64,000 nt of DNA from Candidatus Peribacterales bacterium. Its GTDB lineage: Bacteria; Patescibacteriota; Gracilibacteria; Peribacterales; Peribacteraceae. The DNA lies in contig JAGVDM010000004.1 in the NCBI GenBank assembly GCA_020058765.1, forward strand, positions 1 through 64,000, written 5' to 3'. The notes under the pieces are model-generated. The model searched no databases, was not told the origin of the DNA, and saw nothing but the letters and a program-made list of their open reading frames with translations. A program made the position numbers and the translations under genes. Within the stretch, counting starts at the first letter, position 1. Every line of letters starts with the position of its first letter. Shown one piece after another: positions 44,055 to 52,705 of the stretch.

Positions 44055-44945
44055 ATGACAAGCGTACAAACACCAGAGGCAGAGCCAGAGCAGCAGAAGC
44101 AGCCTGCAGATGCTGCGCCCGCTAAACCACAAAAATCTCCGGGAGGAGACGGTGCGTCTGCACCCATTAGCCCCGCACAGCGTCAGCAAATTATTCAAGA
44201 GCATCTCAAAGAGCAGCAGCAAAATGCTCCAAAGGCTCCCGAGCATGATGATCATGCGGATATTCCACATTCTATTTGGAATATCTCATACGAACACGTA
44301 CGTGGGCCCATGCGTAAACTCCTGGGAGTTGGAGCGTTTGCACTCAACCCTGTTGTGGGAGTGAGTGTACTTGCTGGCGATGCAGTACTGCGTAATACAG
44401 TGGGGAAATTGCCAGTTGTAGGAAATCTGTATAACGCCCCACGCGATGCGGTTGTTGGTGCAGCAACAAAAGCGTCAGACTTCATTGCCGGAACTGTCAC
44501 AGCGCCTACAGCGTCAATCGACGTAGTCGAGAACGTGTATGAAGGTATCAGTGGTACTGTGCGTCGTGAGGCACATGGACCGGTTGCACGCTCAGTTGAA
44601 TGGAGCACAGAAAAGGTCGGACAAATTCTTGGTGGCGGTATTAATGCTCTGAAGTGGACTGGTAAAAAACTTGCAGAAGTACCGTGGCAGAAAGGCGCAG
44701 AGAACATTGGTCATATTGTTGCTGCGCCTATTACCCTTCCTGTTCGCATTTTCAAAGGAGCATCTGACACATTGAAGCCATTCACTGGTGGTGTTGCAGG
44801 TGGTGTGATCGGACTTGGCTTAGGTGCAGGTGCCGCATATCTCGGCTACTTGGGTGCTGCGCAGTATGCATGGCCATTGTTGCCAACTGGCGTACAGCAA
44901 GCTCTCGAGCAGGCTGCGCTTCATGTCGGGCATCTGTTCAAATAA
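44055..44945 (+). CDS. Partner protein of the giant protein, hydrophobic C-terminal half
   Basis: 296 residues. The first 75 are polar (Gln/Pro/Lys-rich, with HDDHADIPH); the rest is a series of amphipathic and hydrophobic segments with repeated small-residue patterns: ALNPVVGVSVLAGDAVL, VGAATKASDFIAGTVTAP, GHIVAAPITLPVRIFKGA, and a Gly zipper GGVAGGVIGLGLGAGAAYLGYLG near the end. It resembles in style the smaller protein at 48086-48544. In operon with the 1810-residue gene (11-base gap); probably membrane-associated. Confidence 0.78.
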   Translation: MTSVQTPEAEPEQQKQPADAAPAKPQKSPGGDGASAPISPAQRQQIIQEHLKEQQQNAPKAPEHDDHADIPHSIWNISYEHVRGPMRKLLGVGAFALNPVVGVSVLAGDAVLRNTVGKLPVVGNLYNAPRDAVVGAATKASDFIAGTVTAPTASIDVVENVYEGISGTVRREAHGPVARSVEWSTEKVGQILGGGINALKWTGKKLAEVPWQKGAENIGHIVAAPITLPVRIFKGASDTLKPFTGGVAGGVIGLGLGAGAAYLGYLGAAQYAWPLLPTGVQQALEQAALHVGHLFK

Positions 44946-45050
44946 ATATTCCATTTAGAATGATCTTCTGGTGATACACGTGGTTCCCAGTTTTTTGCTA
45001 ATCACTATTATTCTCTCGCAAAAATGAAAATGCGGGAGTCGCTCCTCTTA

Positions 45051-46652
45051 CTAGAGGAGATAATCCTCGTTTTCGCCACTTGGTCTGCGGGGTGGCGGTG
45101 GTGTCTCATCGTCGTTGTTTGGCGTATCGCCCAATTCACCTAGATCATCGAGCAAGCCAGCAGGTTCATCATCCTCATCTGCCGAAGGGCGTTCTCTCTC
45201 AACAAGATCATCTCCAAGATCATCTCCAAATTCGATGATGTCGCTTGCATCCTCGACTGGTTCATCTTCATCTTCATCTATCACATCCAAAGGATCCTCA
45301 TCTACTTCAATCTCGTTTTCTACATCCTCGTCTCGTTGGTCTTCAGCTTCATCACCCCCATCCAAAGGATCTACCGTTGGTTGGGCGGCTGGTGCAGGCG
45401 GGGGATTTACAGCTGCAATCTGACGATTGCGCTGGATAGTTTGAAGCTCGGCAGTAATTGTTGCAACAATGTTGGGTACAAGCTCATGACTGCTCTGCAT
45501 GTTTCGGAATGTATTTGATTGGTTGAGTATCCCCAATATTCTGTCGTTCGCAGCAAGATCCCTCTTCCGTCTTCCTGCGTTTGTATCCAGAAAATCTATA
45601 GCCTCATCGTGTATTTCCGAATATTCATCTTCTGGCAGCGTTTGAATTTCCATTTCCAGGATGAGCCCATCCAATCGGCGAATGGAACGCTCAAGGTTTA
45701 TGGACATCTGTTCCGCGCTCGAACGTTGAGTTTCAGACAATCTTGCAATGTCTCGACTCCAGTCAGTATGAATGAGTGGCGCATGATGCCCCACAACTCT
45801 TCGACCTCCTTTTACAGCGCCGTAGAGAGCTAACGATGCACCGGTTCTCATGAGTCTTGATCCAGCATCTTCTACAGCTGCTCCCGGCATCAGGCCAACG
45901 CATGCAATTAAATTGTGCGCCCCTTTTACAACGGCAAGCACATCCATTCCGCGATCGGCACCGTTCATACCCATGCGTAGCGCAGTATTCAGACGGAGTG
46001 CATTTTGCATCTGTGAACGAAGCTCAATGAGCTGGTTCCTATTCATATTCGTGCCTCTTCCAGTTGCCCAAGCGCGTTGCTGCTCTGCATAGCGGTTATA
46101 CATCACGCTCAATGTAGTATTGAGCCCTTGCATGGTAGGCAGCAGCACATCCCCCAATAGCCAGTCGCCCACAAAATATGGATTGTTCTCCCGTGGCTTA
46201 TTGGGTTTCTGTACCTCTTCAGATGGTAAGTTGCTGCTTTCTGGCTTCTGTCGCATCTTCAGCTTTCCGCTTTCATGGTCTGCGATAATGCCCTGCCAGA
46301 TCTCCTTTTGTAACTCGGGTGGAGTGACGGCCCAGTCTTCCTTACTTAGGGGAATGGCAACTTCGGTGCTATTGGGCACATACGTACTCAAGTCAGGTTT
46401 CTCCTGCTTCAATAACGTTCTGATGCTGTCGTAGACAGTATCGTCGCGAACAGCTTCCTGCGCTTCGGCAGATTTTGGCGACCCTCCAAGTACACTCGCA
46501 GCGCCCGCAGCGAGTGCACCACGTCCAAGCAATGCTCCAAAGGAACGACGGGTCATAGACCGCTGTTCAAGCGGCAAGTTCTCATGCGATGCCTTTTCTT
46601 CATTCTCAGGGAACTGTTCAGCATTCTCTTCGGAAGGATTGCGTGGTCTCAT
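45051..46652 (-). CDS. Tat-signal protein, paralogue A, acidic C-terminal tail
   Basis: 533 residues. After a 32-residue polar lead comes a Tat signal, MTRRSFGALLGRGALAAGAASVLGG, ending SAEAQE. The mature domain shares several blocks with its neighbour: AIPLSKEDWAVTPPELQKEIW, LPTMQGLNTTL, RRLDGLILEMEIQTLPEDEY and FRNMQSSHELVPNI. The last 130 residues are extremely acidic (Asp/Glu) and absent from the paralogue. No known family and no cofactor motif. It is second in an operon, 19 bases after the paralogue, and converges with the giant-protein operon. Confidence 0.82.
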   Translation of the reverse strand: MRPRNPSEENAEQFPENEEKASHENLPLEQRSMTRRSFGALLGRGALAAGAASVLGGSPKSAEAQEAVRDDTVYDSIRTLLKQEKPDLSTYVPNSTEVAIPLSKEDWAVTPPELQKEIWQGIIADHESGKLKMRQKPESSNLPSEEVQKPNKPRENNPYFVGDWLLGDVLLPTMQGLNTTLSVMYNRYAEQQRAWATGRGTNMNRNQLIELRSQMQNALRLNTALRMGMNGADRGMDVLAVVKGAHNLIACVGLMPGAAVEDAGSRLMRTGASLALYGAVKGGRRVVGHHAPLIHTDWSRDIARLSETQRSSAEQMSINLERSIRRLDGLILEMEIQTLPEDEYSEIHDEAIDFLDTNAGRRKRDLAANDRILGILNQSNTFRNMQSSHELVPNIVATITAELQTIQRNRQIAAVNPPPAPAAQPTVDPLDGGDEAEDQRDEDVENEIEVDEDPLDVIDEDEDEPVEDASDIIEFGDDLGDDLVERERPSADEDDEPAGLLDDLGELGDTPNNDDETPPPPRRPSGENEDYLL

Positions 46653-46671
46653 AGAAAGAAAGAGAAGTAAC

Positions 46672-47946
46672 TTAGGGGGCAGTACGCTGTTGCTTCACGG
46701 CTTCTAGGTCGCTCACGATGTCATCAATAATCTTGGGCAAAAGCTCAGTGCTCGATTGCAGATTTTTAAATGTGGTTGATTGCATAACTAATGCACGAAT
46801 CTTGCTAGAGAGGTTCAGTTCGCTTTTCTTTTTTCCTTCGTTATTCCGCAGTTCTGTGACCGCTTCGTCGTGCAGCTCTTCATATTCGTCCTGCCCGAGT
46901 TCTTTAATTTCTAGTTCTGCAATTTGTGTATCCAGTCGCTTGAGTGCCTCTTGAATGTTCAATAAGAGTTTTTCGGCAGAGGTACGCTTACTGTCATCGA
47001 GTTTTGCTGGATCACGTGCGCCCTCCAGTCCATGTGGAGCATGAAATCCACCTGCTCTGCGCATGCGCTTAAGGCCATAATACACTCCTATCGACACAGC
47101 GGATTTCCCCGCTTCCAAACCGGCACCTGGTAAATTCAACAGTGAACCATTTTGCCCTGCAATGGAGTGTCCAATCGAGGATGCGTCGTAGAGAATTTTC
47201 CCCAATACTGCCCAGTCGAGACTTCGGTCGACGGTTGCTGTGAAATACCGTTCCATATCCGTAGCCAAAAATTTCCAATACTGCAGGCTTGTTTGCAAAT
47301 TGCGCAGTTCTTCAAGCTTTGCACTCTTTGGTATCTTTTTCCACCCTTCAGATTGGCCAAGAAGGCATTTCCCAAGAACATTCGTTGCAAGATCGACTGT
47401 TGCATTTGCGGCCTGCATTGCAGGCAGCGTCACATTGCCAAACATTGAATTCAGTAACTGCGATTCCTGCTCTGCGTTTCGCTCATTTGTTGGTGCGGTC
47501 TGCGTGACTGTCGCGGTGCCGTCGGGATTTTTTTCAACAGTCAGCTCACCGGATTTATAGTCTTTCAAAATCCCCTCCCAAATCTCCTTCTTCAAATCTT
47601 GCGGTGTGGCTTTCCAGTCTTCTTCCGAAAGGGGAATGGCAAGCTCTTCTGGTAGAGGGCGGAATGGCGTGAGATCAAGATTATTTCGAACTGCGTGCTC
47701 AGCATCTCTGCGTCGTTGTGCCAATGTCGCCTCTGTTGCGGGGGTTTCTTGTGCTTCTGCACCCTTCGGCATTGAGCCGAGAATACCCGCAGCACCTATT
47801 GCCGCTGCGCCACGAGTAAACAAGCTGCCAAATGCGCGTCGAGACATCTTTCGATGTTCGATTGGCAAATTCTCTGCAGGAGCTTGTTCCTGCGCATCTG
47901 GAAACTCTTCACTGTTTTCCCGCGGTGTGTGTTGTTTGCTTGTCAT
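46672..47946 (-). CDS. Tat-signal protein, paralogue B
   Basis: 424 residues with the Tat signal MSRRAFGSLFTRGAAAIGAAGILG after a 33-residue acidic lead that also matches the paralogue (ENLPIEH versus ENLPLEQ), and a likely AxA-type cleavage region GAEAQE. Shared blocks: AIPLSEEDWKATPQDLKKEIW, LPAMQAANATV, RLDTQIAELEIKELGQDEY and FKNLQSSTELLPKIIDD. A possible GLKRMRRAGGFHAPHG basic segment lies mid-protein. Function unknown. A near-consensus promoter precedes it. Confidence 0.82.
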   Translation of the reverse strand: MTSKQHTPRENSEEFPDAQEQAPAENLPIEHRKMSRRAFGSLFTRGAAAIGAAGILGSMPKGAEAQETPATEATLAQRRRDAEHAVRNNLDLTPFRPLPEELAIPLSEEDWKATPQDLKKEIWEGILKDYKSGELTVEKNPDGTATVTQTAPTNERNAEQESQLLNSMFGNVTLPAMQAANATVDLATNVLGKCLLGQSEGWKKIPKSAKLEELRNLQTSLQYWKFLATDMERYFTATVDRSLDWAVLGKILYDASSIGHSIAGQNGSLLNLPGAGLEAGKSAVSIGVYYGLKRMRRAGGFHAPHGLEGARDPAKLDDSKRTSAEKLLLNIQEALKRLDTQIAELEIKELGQDEYEELHDEAVTELRNNEGKKKSELNLSSKIRALVMQSTTFKNLQSSTELLPKIIDDIVSDLEAVKQQRTAP

Positions 47947-47972
47947 GTGGCATATGTGGAAAGTTCATGAGT

Positions 47973-48001
47973 ATTATACTATAAATTCGAATAAATTTCA
48001 A
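47973..48001 (-). promoter_or_regulatory. Promoter of the Tat-paralogue operon
   Basis: Minus-strand TTGAAA (47996-48001), 17-base spacer, TATAAT (47973-47978). Confidence 0.8.
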
Positions 48002-48034
48002 TAAATCTATGGAGCAAAGCCGTTCGTCCATCCA

Positions 48035-48063
48035 TTGCGTAAATACGAGAAAAAATGTATAAT
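48035..48063 (+). promoter_or_regulatory. Promoter of the 152-residue gene
   Basis: TTGCGT (48035-48040), 17-base spacer, TATAAT (48058-48063). With the divergent promoter at 47973-48001 it forms a 90-bp bidirectional control region. Confidence 0.7.
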
Positions 48064-48085
48064 ATTCATGAAATACACAAAATCC

Positions 48086-48544
48086 ATGGACGCAAAAGAT
48101 CTACAAAAATCCATTTGGCAGAACGTCACAGAGTGGTTTGCGCGTCCCGCGAGTAGCGGAGATCGAGCTAAAGAGTGGCTTGAGGGCATTACTCCGGAGC
48201 ATACGATCGCCAAAACCTCCCGCGAGGTGGTGATGAGTATTTACGATTTATTCACTGCGCCAGTTGTTGCCGCAGCGAATGCTGCCGGCAAGCTCACTGG
48301 TGCGGCTATCCGCTTGCCCCTGGCGGTGCCTGCTGCGCTCGGTTGGGGTTTAAGCAATACCATTACCGCTCTTACTGTAGTTCCTGCGCAGACCATTGCG
48401 GCCGGCGCGGATCGTTTGGGTCACGAAATTGAGCAGTATCCGTCTAAGCTCTTTACAGGCGAAGTGCAGAAGCTCAACAACAGCACACGTCAGGCGTTGC
48501 AAAGCACCCTGGGTGTGGATGTGCCGCCGGCATTGGCATCGTAA
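48086..48544 (+). CDS. Small membrane-interacting protein, related in style to 44055-44945
   Basis: 152 residues from ATG 48086; the ATG at 48068 lies at or before the expected transcription start. Sequence: polar N-terminus AKDLQKSIWQNVTEW, then Ala/Gly-rich amphipathic segments (LFTAPVVAAANAAGKLTGAA, LPLAVPAALGWGLSNTITAL) and LGHEIEQYPSKLFTGEVQKL. Similar runs (AAPITLPVRIFKGA) occur in the partner protein of the giant protein, so they may be homologous or act together. Function unknown. Confidence 0.7.
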   Translation: MDAKDLQKSIWQNVTEWFARPASSGDRAKEWLEGITPEHTIAKTSREVVMSIYDLFTAPVVAAANAAGKLTGAAIRLPLAVPAALGWGLSNTITALTVVPAQTIAAGADRLGHEIEQYPSKLFTGEVQKLNNSTRQALQSTLGVDVPPALAS

Positions 48545-48643
48545 CAAATAATGTTGCTATTACATATAATGTTAATTATATTTAACAGTTGTTTGAGCAT
48601 GTCGCTCTTTCACAGCTTCACGTTTTTTTAGGAGGATGCGAAC

Positions 48644-49276
48644 ATGATTCGCTTCATTGAAGAGCTTACAGCGTTGATTTGGTGGTTTGTTCAACTTGCT
48701 GCGGAGGCCTTTTACCATCTTTTGATGTTTTCTTTACGCATGATTGAGGCCTTCAGTAGATTAATTGCTCGGATATACCTTGGGATCGAAGCCTACATTA
48801 GAAAATTGGTCGTACGTCTTGTGTGGCTACTATTTCAGTTGTTACTCCTAGCCATTGTCATGAGTCCAGCAATTGCTGCTTTGGTGACATACTTTTTCTT
48901 CTGGGGTCACCGGGCACTTATTCCGGCAGCAGTGCTTTGGGCATGCTTTCTTTTTATGACTGGTCTCGTGATGTTTGGCAAAATGGAGAAGGAAGGAAGA
49001 AAGCCATCTTTGCCAACCCAAGAAGATTACATAGCAATGGAATCGTGGCTTTCAACAGTCTTGGTTATGATTACAATTCGTTCGCTCCCTGGAATTTTGC
49101 TCATAGTCTATGCACTAAATTTGGTCGAGCAGGATTATCCATGGAGTGATAAGAAGATGCCAGCCAGGGCACAATGGATTGTCGGAGCCGGAATGATTTG
49201 GATCATTACATGCTGTTACCCGCTATATACGTGGGCTGAGCGTCTCCTAAAGAAGTTTAAAATTATCGGTAACTGA
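48644..49276 (+). CDS. Integral membrane protein of unknown function
   Basis: 210 residues; amphipathic aromatic-rich start (LIWWFVQLAAEAFYHLL), then about four membrane helices (near 58-80, 84-110, 138-158 and 180-198). AT-richer than neighbours. It has a clear Shine-Dalgarno AGGAGG (48629-48634) 9 bases before the ATG and a promoter TTGCTA - 17 - TATATT upstream, unlike most core genes here. No family recognised. Confidence 0.7.
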   Translation: MIRFIEELTALIWWFVQLAAEAFYHLLMFSLRMIEAFSRLIARIYLGIEAYIRKLVVRLVWLLFQLLLLAIVMSPAIAALVTYFFFWGHRALIPAAVLWACFLFMTGLVMFGKMEKEGRKPSLPTQEDYIAMESWLSTVLVMITIRSLPGILLIVYALNLVEQDYPWSDKKMPARAQWIVGAGMIWIITCCYPLYTWAERLLKKFKIIGN

Positions 49277-49303
49277 AGTTCTGTGAAAACTGCTCAAACC
49301 CTA

Positions 49304-49332
49304 CCCTCAGCATGGATGCTGGGGGTTTTTTT
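49304..49332 (+). terminator. Intrinsic terminator
   Basis: Stem CCCTCAGCAT/ATGCTGGGGG followed by seven T residues, between the membrane protein and carA. Confidence 0.88.
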
Positions 49333-49375
49333 GGAATTCTACATCCGCTTCGTGTACCCTTTCGCGGACGAAAGA

Positions 49376-50470
49376 ATGGCAACACTTCTCCTCTCCGACG
49401 GCACCAGGTTCACGGGTGAACCGTTCGGTGCCGCTGTTGATAGTGATGGAGAGGTAGTGTTCAACACCGGTATGGTTGGCTACCCCGAGAGCCTTACGGA
49501 TCCCAGTTACCGCGGGCAGATCCTCACATTTACGTTCCCGCTCATTGGCAACTACGGTGTACCGGGGACAGAGAAGAATGCCTGGGGGTTTAGTGACAAG
49601 CTCGAGAGCGAGCGCATCCAAGTGCAGGGGGTGATTGTGAGCCAGGTGAGCGACACGTACAGCCACTTTACTGCGGTGAGCTCCCTGCAGAAGTGGATGG
49701 AGCACCACAAAATTCCAGGGATTTCCGGCATCGATACGCGTGCTCTCACCAAAAAGCTCCGTGAGCACGGCGTGATGCTTGGTCGCATTGTGCAAGACGA
49801 CAACGCAGTCCTCACGAGTATCGACGATCCGAACCTCCGCAATCTGGTGGCGGATGTAAGTGTTCCAGAGGTGAAGACCTACGAGCCCGAGGGCGAAGTG
49901 GTCGCAACAGTCGCGTGTTTCGACTGCGGGATGAAGAACAACATCCTCCGCTCCTTCCTCAAGAGAGGAGTGCGCGTGCACCGTTTGCCTTGGGATTACG
50001 ATCTTGCGAAGAGCACGCTCTCATACGATGCAGTGTTTATTAGCAATGGTCCTGGTGATCCGAAGAGTTGCACTGCAACCATCGAACAAATTCGCATCGC
50101 GCTGAGCAAAGATCTCCCTACTTTTGGTATTTGTCTTGGTAACCAGTTGCTCTCCCTTGCCATTGGCGGCGATACGTACAAGTTGCCCTACGGTCACCGC
50201 GGAGCAAACCAACCATGCATTGAGATGGATGCAGATGGCCAGCCCACCACCAAGTGCATCATCACTTCGCAAAATCATGGGTATGCCGTAAACGAGGAGC
50301 TGCCTGCCGACTGGCAGGTGTGGTTCCGCAACGCCAACGACAACACAGTGGAGGGTGTGCGTCATCGTTCGGGGAAGTTCTTCGCTGTGCAGTTCCACCC
50401 AGAGGCCACACCTGGTCCTGAGGATGCGAATTATCTTTTCGATGTGTTCTTGGCAGGATTGCGGAAGTAG
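49376..50470 (+). CDS. carA: Carbamoyl-phosphate synthase small (glutaminase) subunit
   Basis: Releases ammonia from glutamine for carbamoyl phosphate, feeding pyrimidine and arginine synthesis. 364 residues from ATG 49376. N-terminal domain with VVFNTGMVGYPESLTDPSYRGQI; class I glutamine amidotransferase domain with SNGPGDP, nucleophile Cys in FGICLGNQLLSLA, HGYAV and QFHPEATPGPED (catalytic His/Glu). The larger carB is not in the window. purN follows 39 bases later. Confidence 0.97.
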   Translation: MATLLLSDGTRFTGEPFGAAVDSDGEVVFNTGMVGYPESLTDPSYRGQILTFTFPLIGNYGVPGTEKNAWGFSDKLESERIQVQGVIVSQVSDTYSHFTAVSSLQKWMEHHKIPGISGIDTRALTKKLREHGVMLGRIVQDDNAVLTSIDDPNLRNLVADVSVPEVKTYEPEGEVVATVACFDCGMKNNILRSFLKRGVRVHRLPWDYDLAKSTLSYDAVFISNGPGDPKSCTATIEQIRIALSKDLPTFGICLGNQLLSLAIGGDTYKLPYGHRGANQPCIEMDADGQPTTKCIITSQNHGYAVNEELPADWQVWFRNANDNTVEGVRHRSGKFFAVQFHPEATPGPEDANYLFDVFLAGLRK

Positions 50471-50509
50471 CAGTGTGCATCTTCTGAAAGACCTCCGTAC
50501 AATGCCATT

Positions 50510-51091
50510 GTGAATTTCGTCGTTCTCTCCTCATCGCGCGGTACCACCTTTCAGGCAGTGATTGATCGATTGCAGGATGGATCGCTTACAGCAACGTGCT
50601 TGGCACTCGTTGCAGACAAGCGCGATCGCGCGTGTGTGCACAAAGCGGAGGCGGCAGGCATTCCGGTTGTAATAGTGGAGCGCATACAAGGGGAAGAGCG
50701 AGAAGCATACGATCAACGCCTGGATACAGCCATTCGTGCACTCGGCCAGGTAGATGTGATTGCAGCAATGGGGTGGATGTGGATCCTTACACCGTGGTTT
50801 GTATCCAAGTGGCGGAATCGGATTTTGAATGTGCACCCAGCACTGCTCCCCAAATTCCCCGGTGCGCATGGCATAGAAGATGCTCTAGCAGCAGGTGAAT
50901 CGGAGTCTGGCATGACGATCCACTGCATTGATGAAGGTGTAGATACAGGGCCAATACTTGTACAAAAAAGTTGTACAATAGATCCAGGTGAAACGGCAGA
51001 AAGCTTGAAAGAGAAAATCCAGACCCTCGAGCGAGAGTGGTACCCGCGTACGCTGCAGATGCTTGAGGAAGGGGAGTTGCGTCTACCCTAA
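50510..51091 (+). CDS. purN: Phosphoribosylglycinamide formyltransferase
   Basis: Transfers formyl from 10-formyl-THF to GAR in purine synthesis. 193 residues; GTG start 6 bases after TACAAT (50498-50503), predicting a leaderless mRNA. Catalytic elements: Asn and His in ILNVHPALLPKFPGAHG, and Asp in IDEGVDTGPILVQ. The N-terminal phosphate loop is SSSRGTTFQAV, where most PurN have SGxGSN. Confidence 0.93.
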   Translation: MNFVVLSSSRGTTFQAVIDRLQDGSLTATCLALVADKRDRACVHKAEAAGIPVVIVERIQGEEREAYDQRLDTAIRALGQVDVIAAMGWMWILTPWFVSKWRNRILNVHPALLPKFPGAHGIEDALAAGESESGMTIHCIDEGVDTGPILVQKSCTIDPGETAESLKEKIQTLEREWYPRTLQMLEEGELRLP

Positions 51092-51115
51092 TATTCCGTA
51101 CCCTAGCGATTCTGC

Positions 51116-51832
51116 ATGGCGACTCCGATCTACACCATTCGATGCACCAAAAACGAGCGCATAGCGAATGCCGTGTACGACATCACGTTCACGAAACCAG
51201 ACGGATTCACCTTCGCGCCAGGGCAATTCCTCATGTTCGATGTTCCGCTCGTGTCCAACCCGAGTGACATTCAGCCACGTGCGTATTCCATTGCTTCCCA
51301 CCCAAGTGAGCCCGAACTGCGTTTGGTGGTTCGCTTAAAGCCCGGGGGTCGTGCGAGTGAATGGGTGGAGAAGATGCTCACAGCGGGGATGGATGTTGTC
51401 GTCAAAGGGCCAATGGGGCTCTTCCATCTGCATGCCGATGCGTCGAAAGACATTCTCTTCGTGTGCACCGGTGCGGGTATTGCGCCCTTTCGACCGATGA
51501 TGCGCCAGGCTATTGAGCTGTGGCCTGATCGCCGTATCGATCTTCTTCACGGCGTGAGCGTGCATGAAGATCTCTTTTGGCAGGAGGAGATGGGCGCGAT
51601 TGTCGCTGCACATCCGCACGCACATGTGCACTATGCATTGAGCAGACCGACCGAAGAGTGGAGTGGTCTGCGCGGTCGCGTGCAGGAAGTGCTGCCTACA
51701 ATTATCACAGATATTGCACACAGGAACATATACGTGTGCGGCAATCCAGACATGACCAAAGAGCTCAAGGCGTTATGCCTGCAACAGTGGGGTGTGCCGA
51801 AGGAAGATTTCCATATGGAGGGATACGTGTAG
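51116..51832 (+). CDS. FNR-type flavin oxidoreductase (ferredoxin/flavodoxin-NAD(P)H reductase-like)
   Basis: 238 residues: FAD-binding barrel with QPRAYSIASHPSE (the RxYS motif) and LKPGGRASEWV, then the NAD(P) domain with FVCTGAGIAPFRPMM, NIYVCGNPDMTKELKAL and a C-terminal aromatic-poor end (FHMEGYV). There is no 2Fe-2S cysteine cluster, so it is not a PyrK-type or phenol-hydroxylase-type reductase. It would shuttle electrons between NAD(P)H and a ferredoxin or flavodoxin; the partner is not evident here. Confidence 0.88.
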   Translation: MATPIYTIRCTKNERIANAVYDITFTKPDGFTFAPGQFLMFDVPLVSNPSDIQPRAYSIASHPSEPELRLVVRLKPGGRASEWVEKMLTAGMDVVVKGPMGLFHLHADASKDILFVCTGAGIAPFRPMMRQAIELWPDRRIDLLHGVSVHEDLFWQEEMGAIVAAHPHAHVHYALSRPTEEWSGLRGRVQEVLPTIITDIAHRNIYVCGNPDMTKELKALCLQQWGVPKEDFHMEGYV

Positions 51833-51854
51833 ACCATGCAACGGTGCGCGTTCC

Positions 51855-51889
51855 AGCGTAGAGCCGTGCCGCCGGCACTGCTCTACGCT
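51855..51889. terminator. Strong hairpin between convergent genes
   Basis: AGCGTAGAGC/GCTCTACGCT outer stem with inner GTGCC/GGCAC stem, 23 bases after the FNR stop and 15 before the CofE stop. It has no long T-tract but could terminate in both directions. Confidence 0.6.
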
Positions 51890-51904
51890 CAATAATTTCC
51901 ATTG

Positions 51905-52678
51905 TTATAATGCTCCCTTAAACAAATCTTCCTCTGGCTCAATGCCCGGCACCCAACCATCAAATGGTGTCAGTGCGATTCCGTGATCACGAATCACCGC
52001 TGCAGGAATCGATTGTGCGGCATTGCCCATCACAGCATTCGCTGCTGTAGCGAGTTGATCGGCAACCGCTTCCTCGGTCATCTGCATTGGTCGGCCGAAT
52101 AAATCCGGTTTGCCGATTTCGCTCATGAGCGGCGCGAAGCCACTCACCGTGAGGGCAATGGCTGTTACGCCGCGCCGTCGTGGGCGGCAACAAGAGTCTG
52201 TAAGTAGTACGCCAATCTGCACGCCAAAGCGCTCCGCGAATGCAATACGAATGCTGCGTGCAGTGGCTACCGGATCCACCGGCCAGCCGATCGCTGTTCC
52301 TTCTGGAGTGTTGGAGAGATCGAGACCGGCGTTTGCCGACAGAATCGTTCCTTCGGGGAGCCCATCGGGTCGCACTTCGGCAAGCATCGCCATGGGGCAG
52401 CCTTCTTTCAATTCACCGTTCAAGCGGTGGGTTTCGTTGAGTATGGCCTGCCGAAATGCGGGGTTGCGGTGTGGTCGCTGCAGGCGATCATCCCATGCTT
52501 TGGCTTCTGCGCTGGCTGTAAGTGTTGCCAGGTCAATCACAGCTCCTTCTGCGGCTGCCGCGGCTTTGGATGATACGGCGAGAATGTCGCCGTCTTCCAG
52601 TGCGACCGATGCCGCAAAGAGAGACACCAAGTCGTCACCGGATCGAACAATCGGAGTGGGAACAGGGAGTATCAGCAC
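51905..52678 (-). CDS. CofE-like coenzyme F420-0:L-glutamate ligase homologue
   Basis: 257 residues from GTG 52678 (GTG 52699 would add seven). Family features: DGDILAVSSKAAAAAEG near the N-terminus, a GWPVDPVATARSIR segment, metal-site-like LLTDSCCRPRRRGVTAIAL, and GKPDLFGRPMQMTEEAVADQLATAANAVMG. CofE adds glutamates to F420-0. No other F420 genes are in the window, and F420 is not expected in such reduced genomes, so the substrate may be different. The family also includes FbiB-like and uncharacterised ligases. Confidence 0.85.
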   Translation of the reverse strand: MLILPVPTPIVRSGDDLVSLFAASVALEDGDILAVSSKAAAAAEGAVIDLATLTASAEAKAWDDRLQRPHRNPAFRQAILNETHRLNGELKEGCPMAMLAEVRPDGLPEGTILSANAGLDLSNTPEGTAIGWPVDPVATARSIRIAFAERFGVQIGVLLTDSCCRPRRRGVTAIALTVSGFAPLMSEIGKPDLFGRPMQMTEEAVADQLATAANAVMGNAAQSIPAAVIRDHGIALTPFDGWVPGIEPEEDLFKGAL

Positions 52679-52705
52679 GCAGTGATGGTACCAGACCACG
52701 CCTCG

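Noticed and set aside
51116-51832. PyrK (dihydroorotate dehydrogenase electron-transfer subunit)
   Set aside because: It lacks the C-terminal 2Fe-2S cysteines and no pyrD is adjacent.
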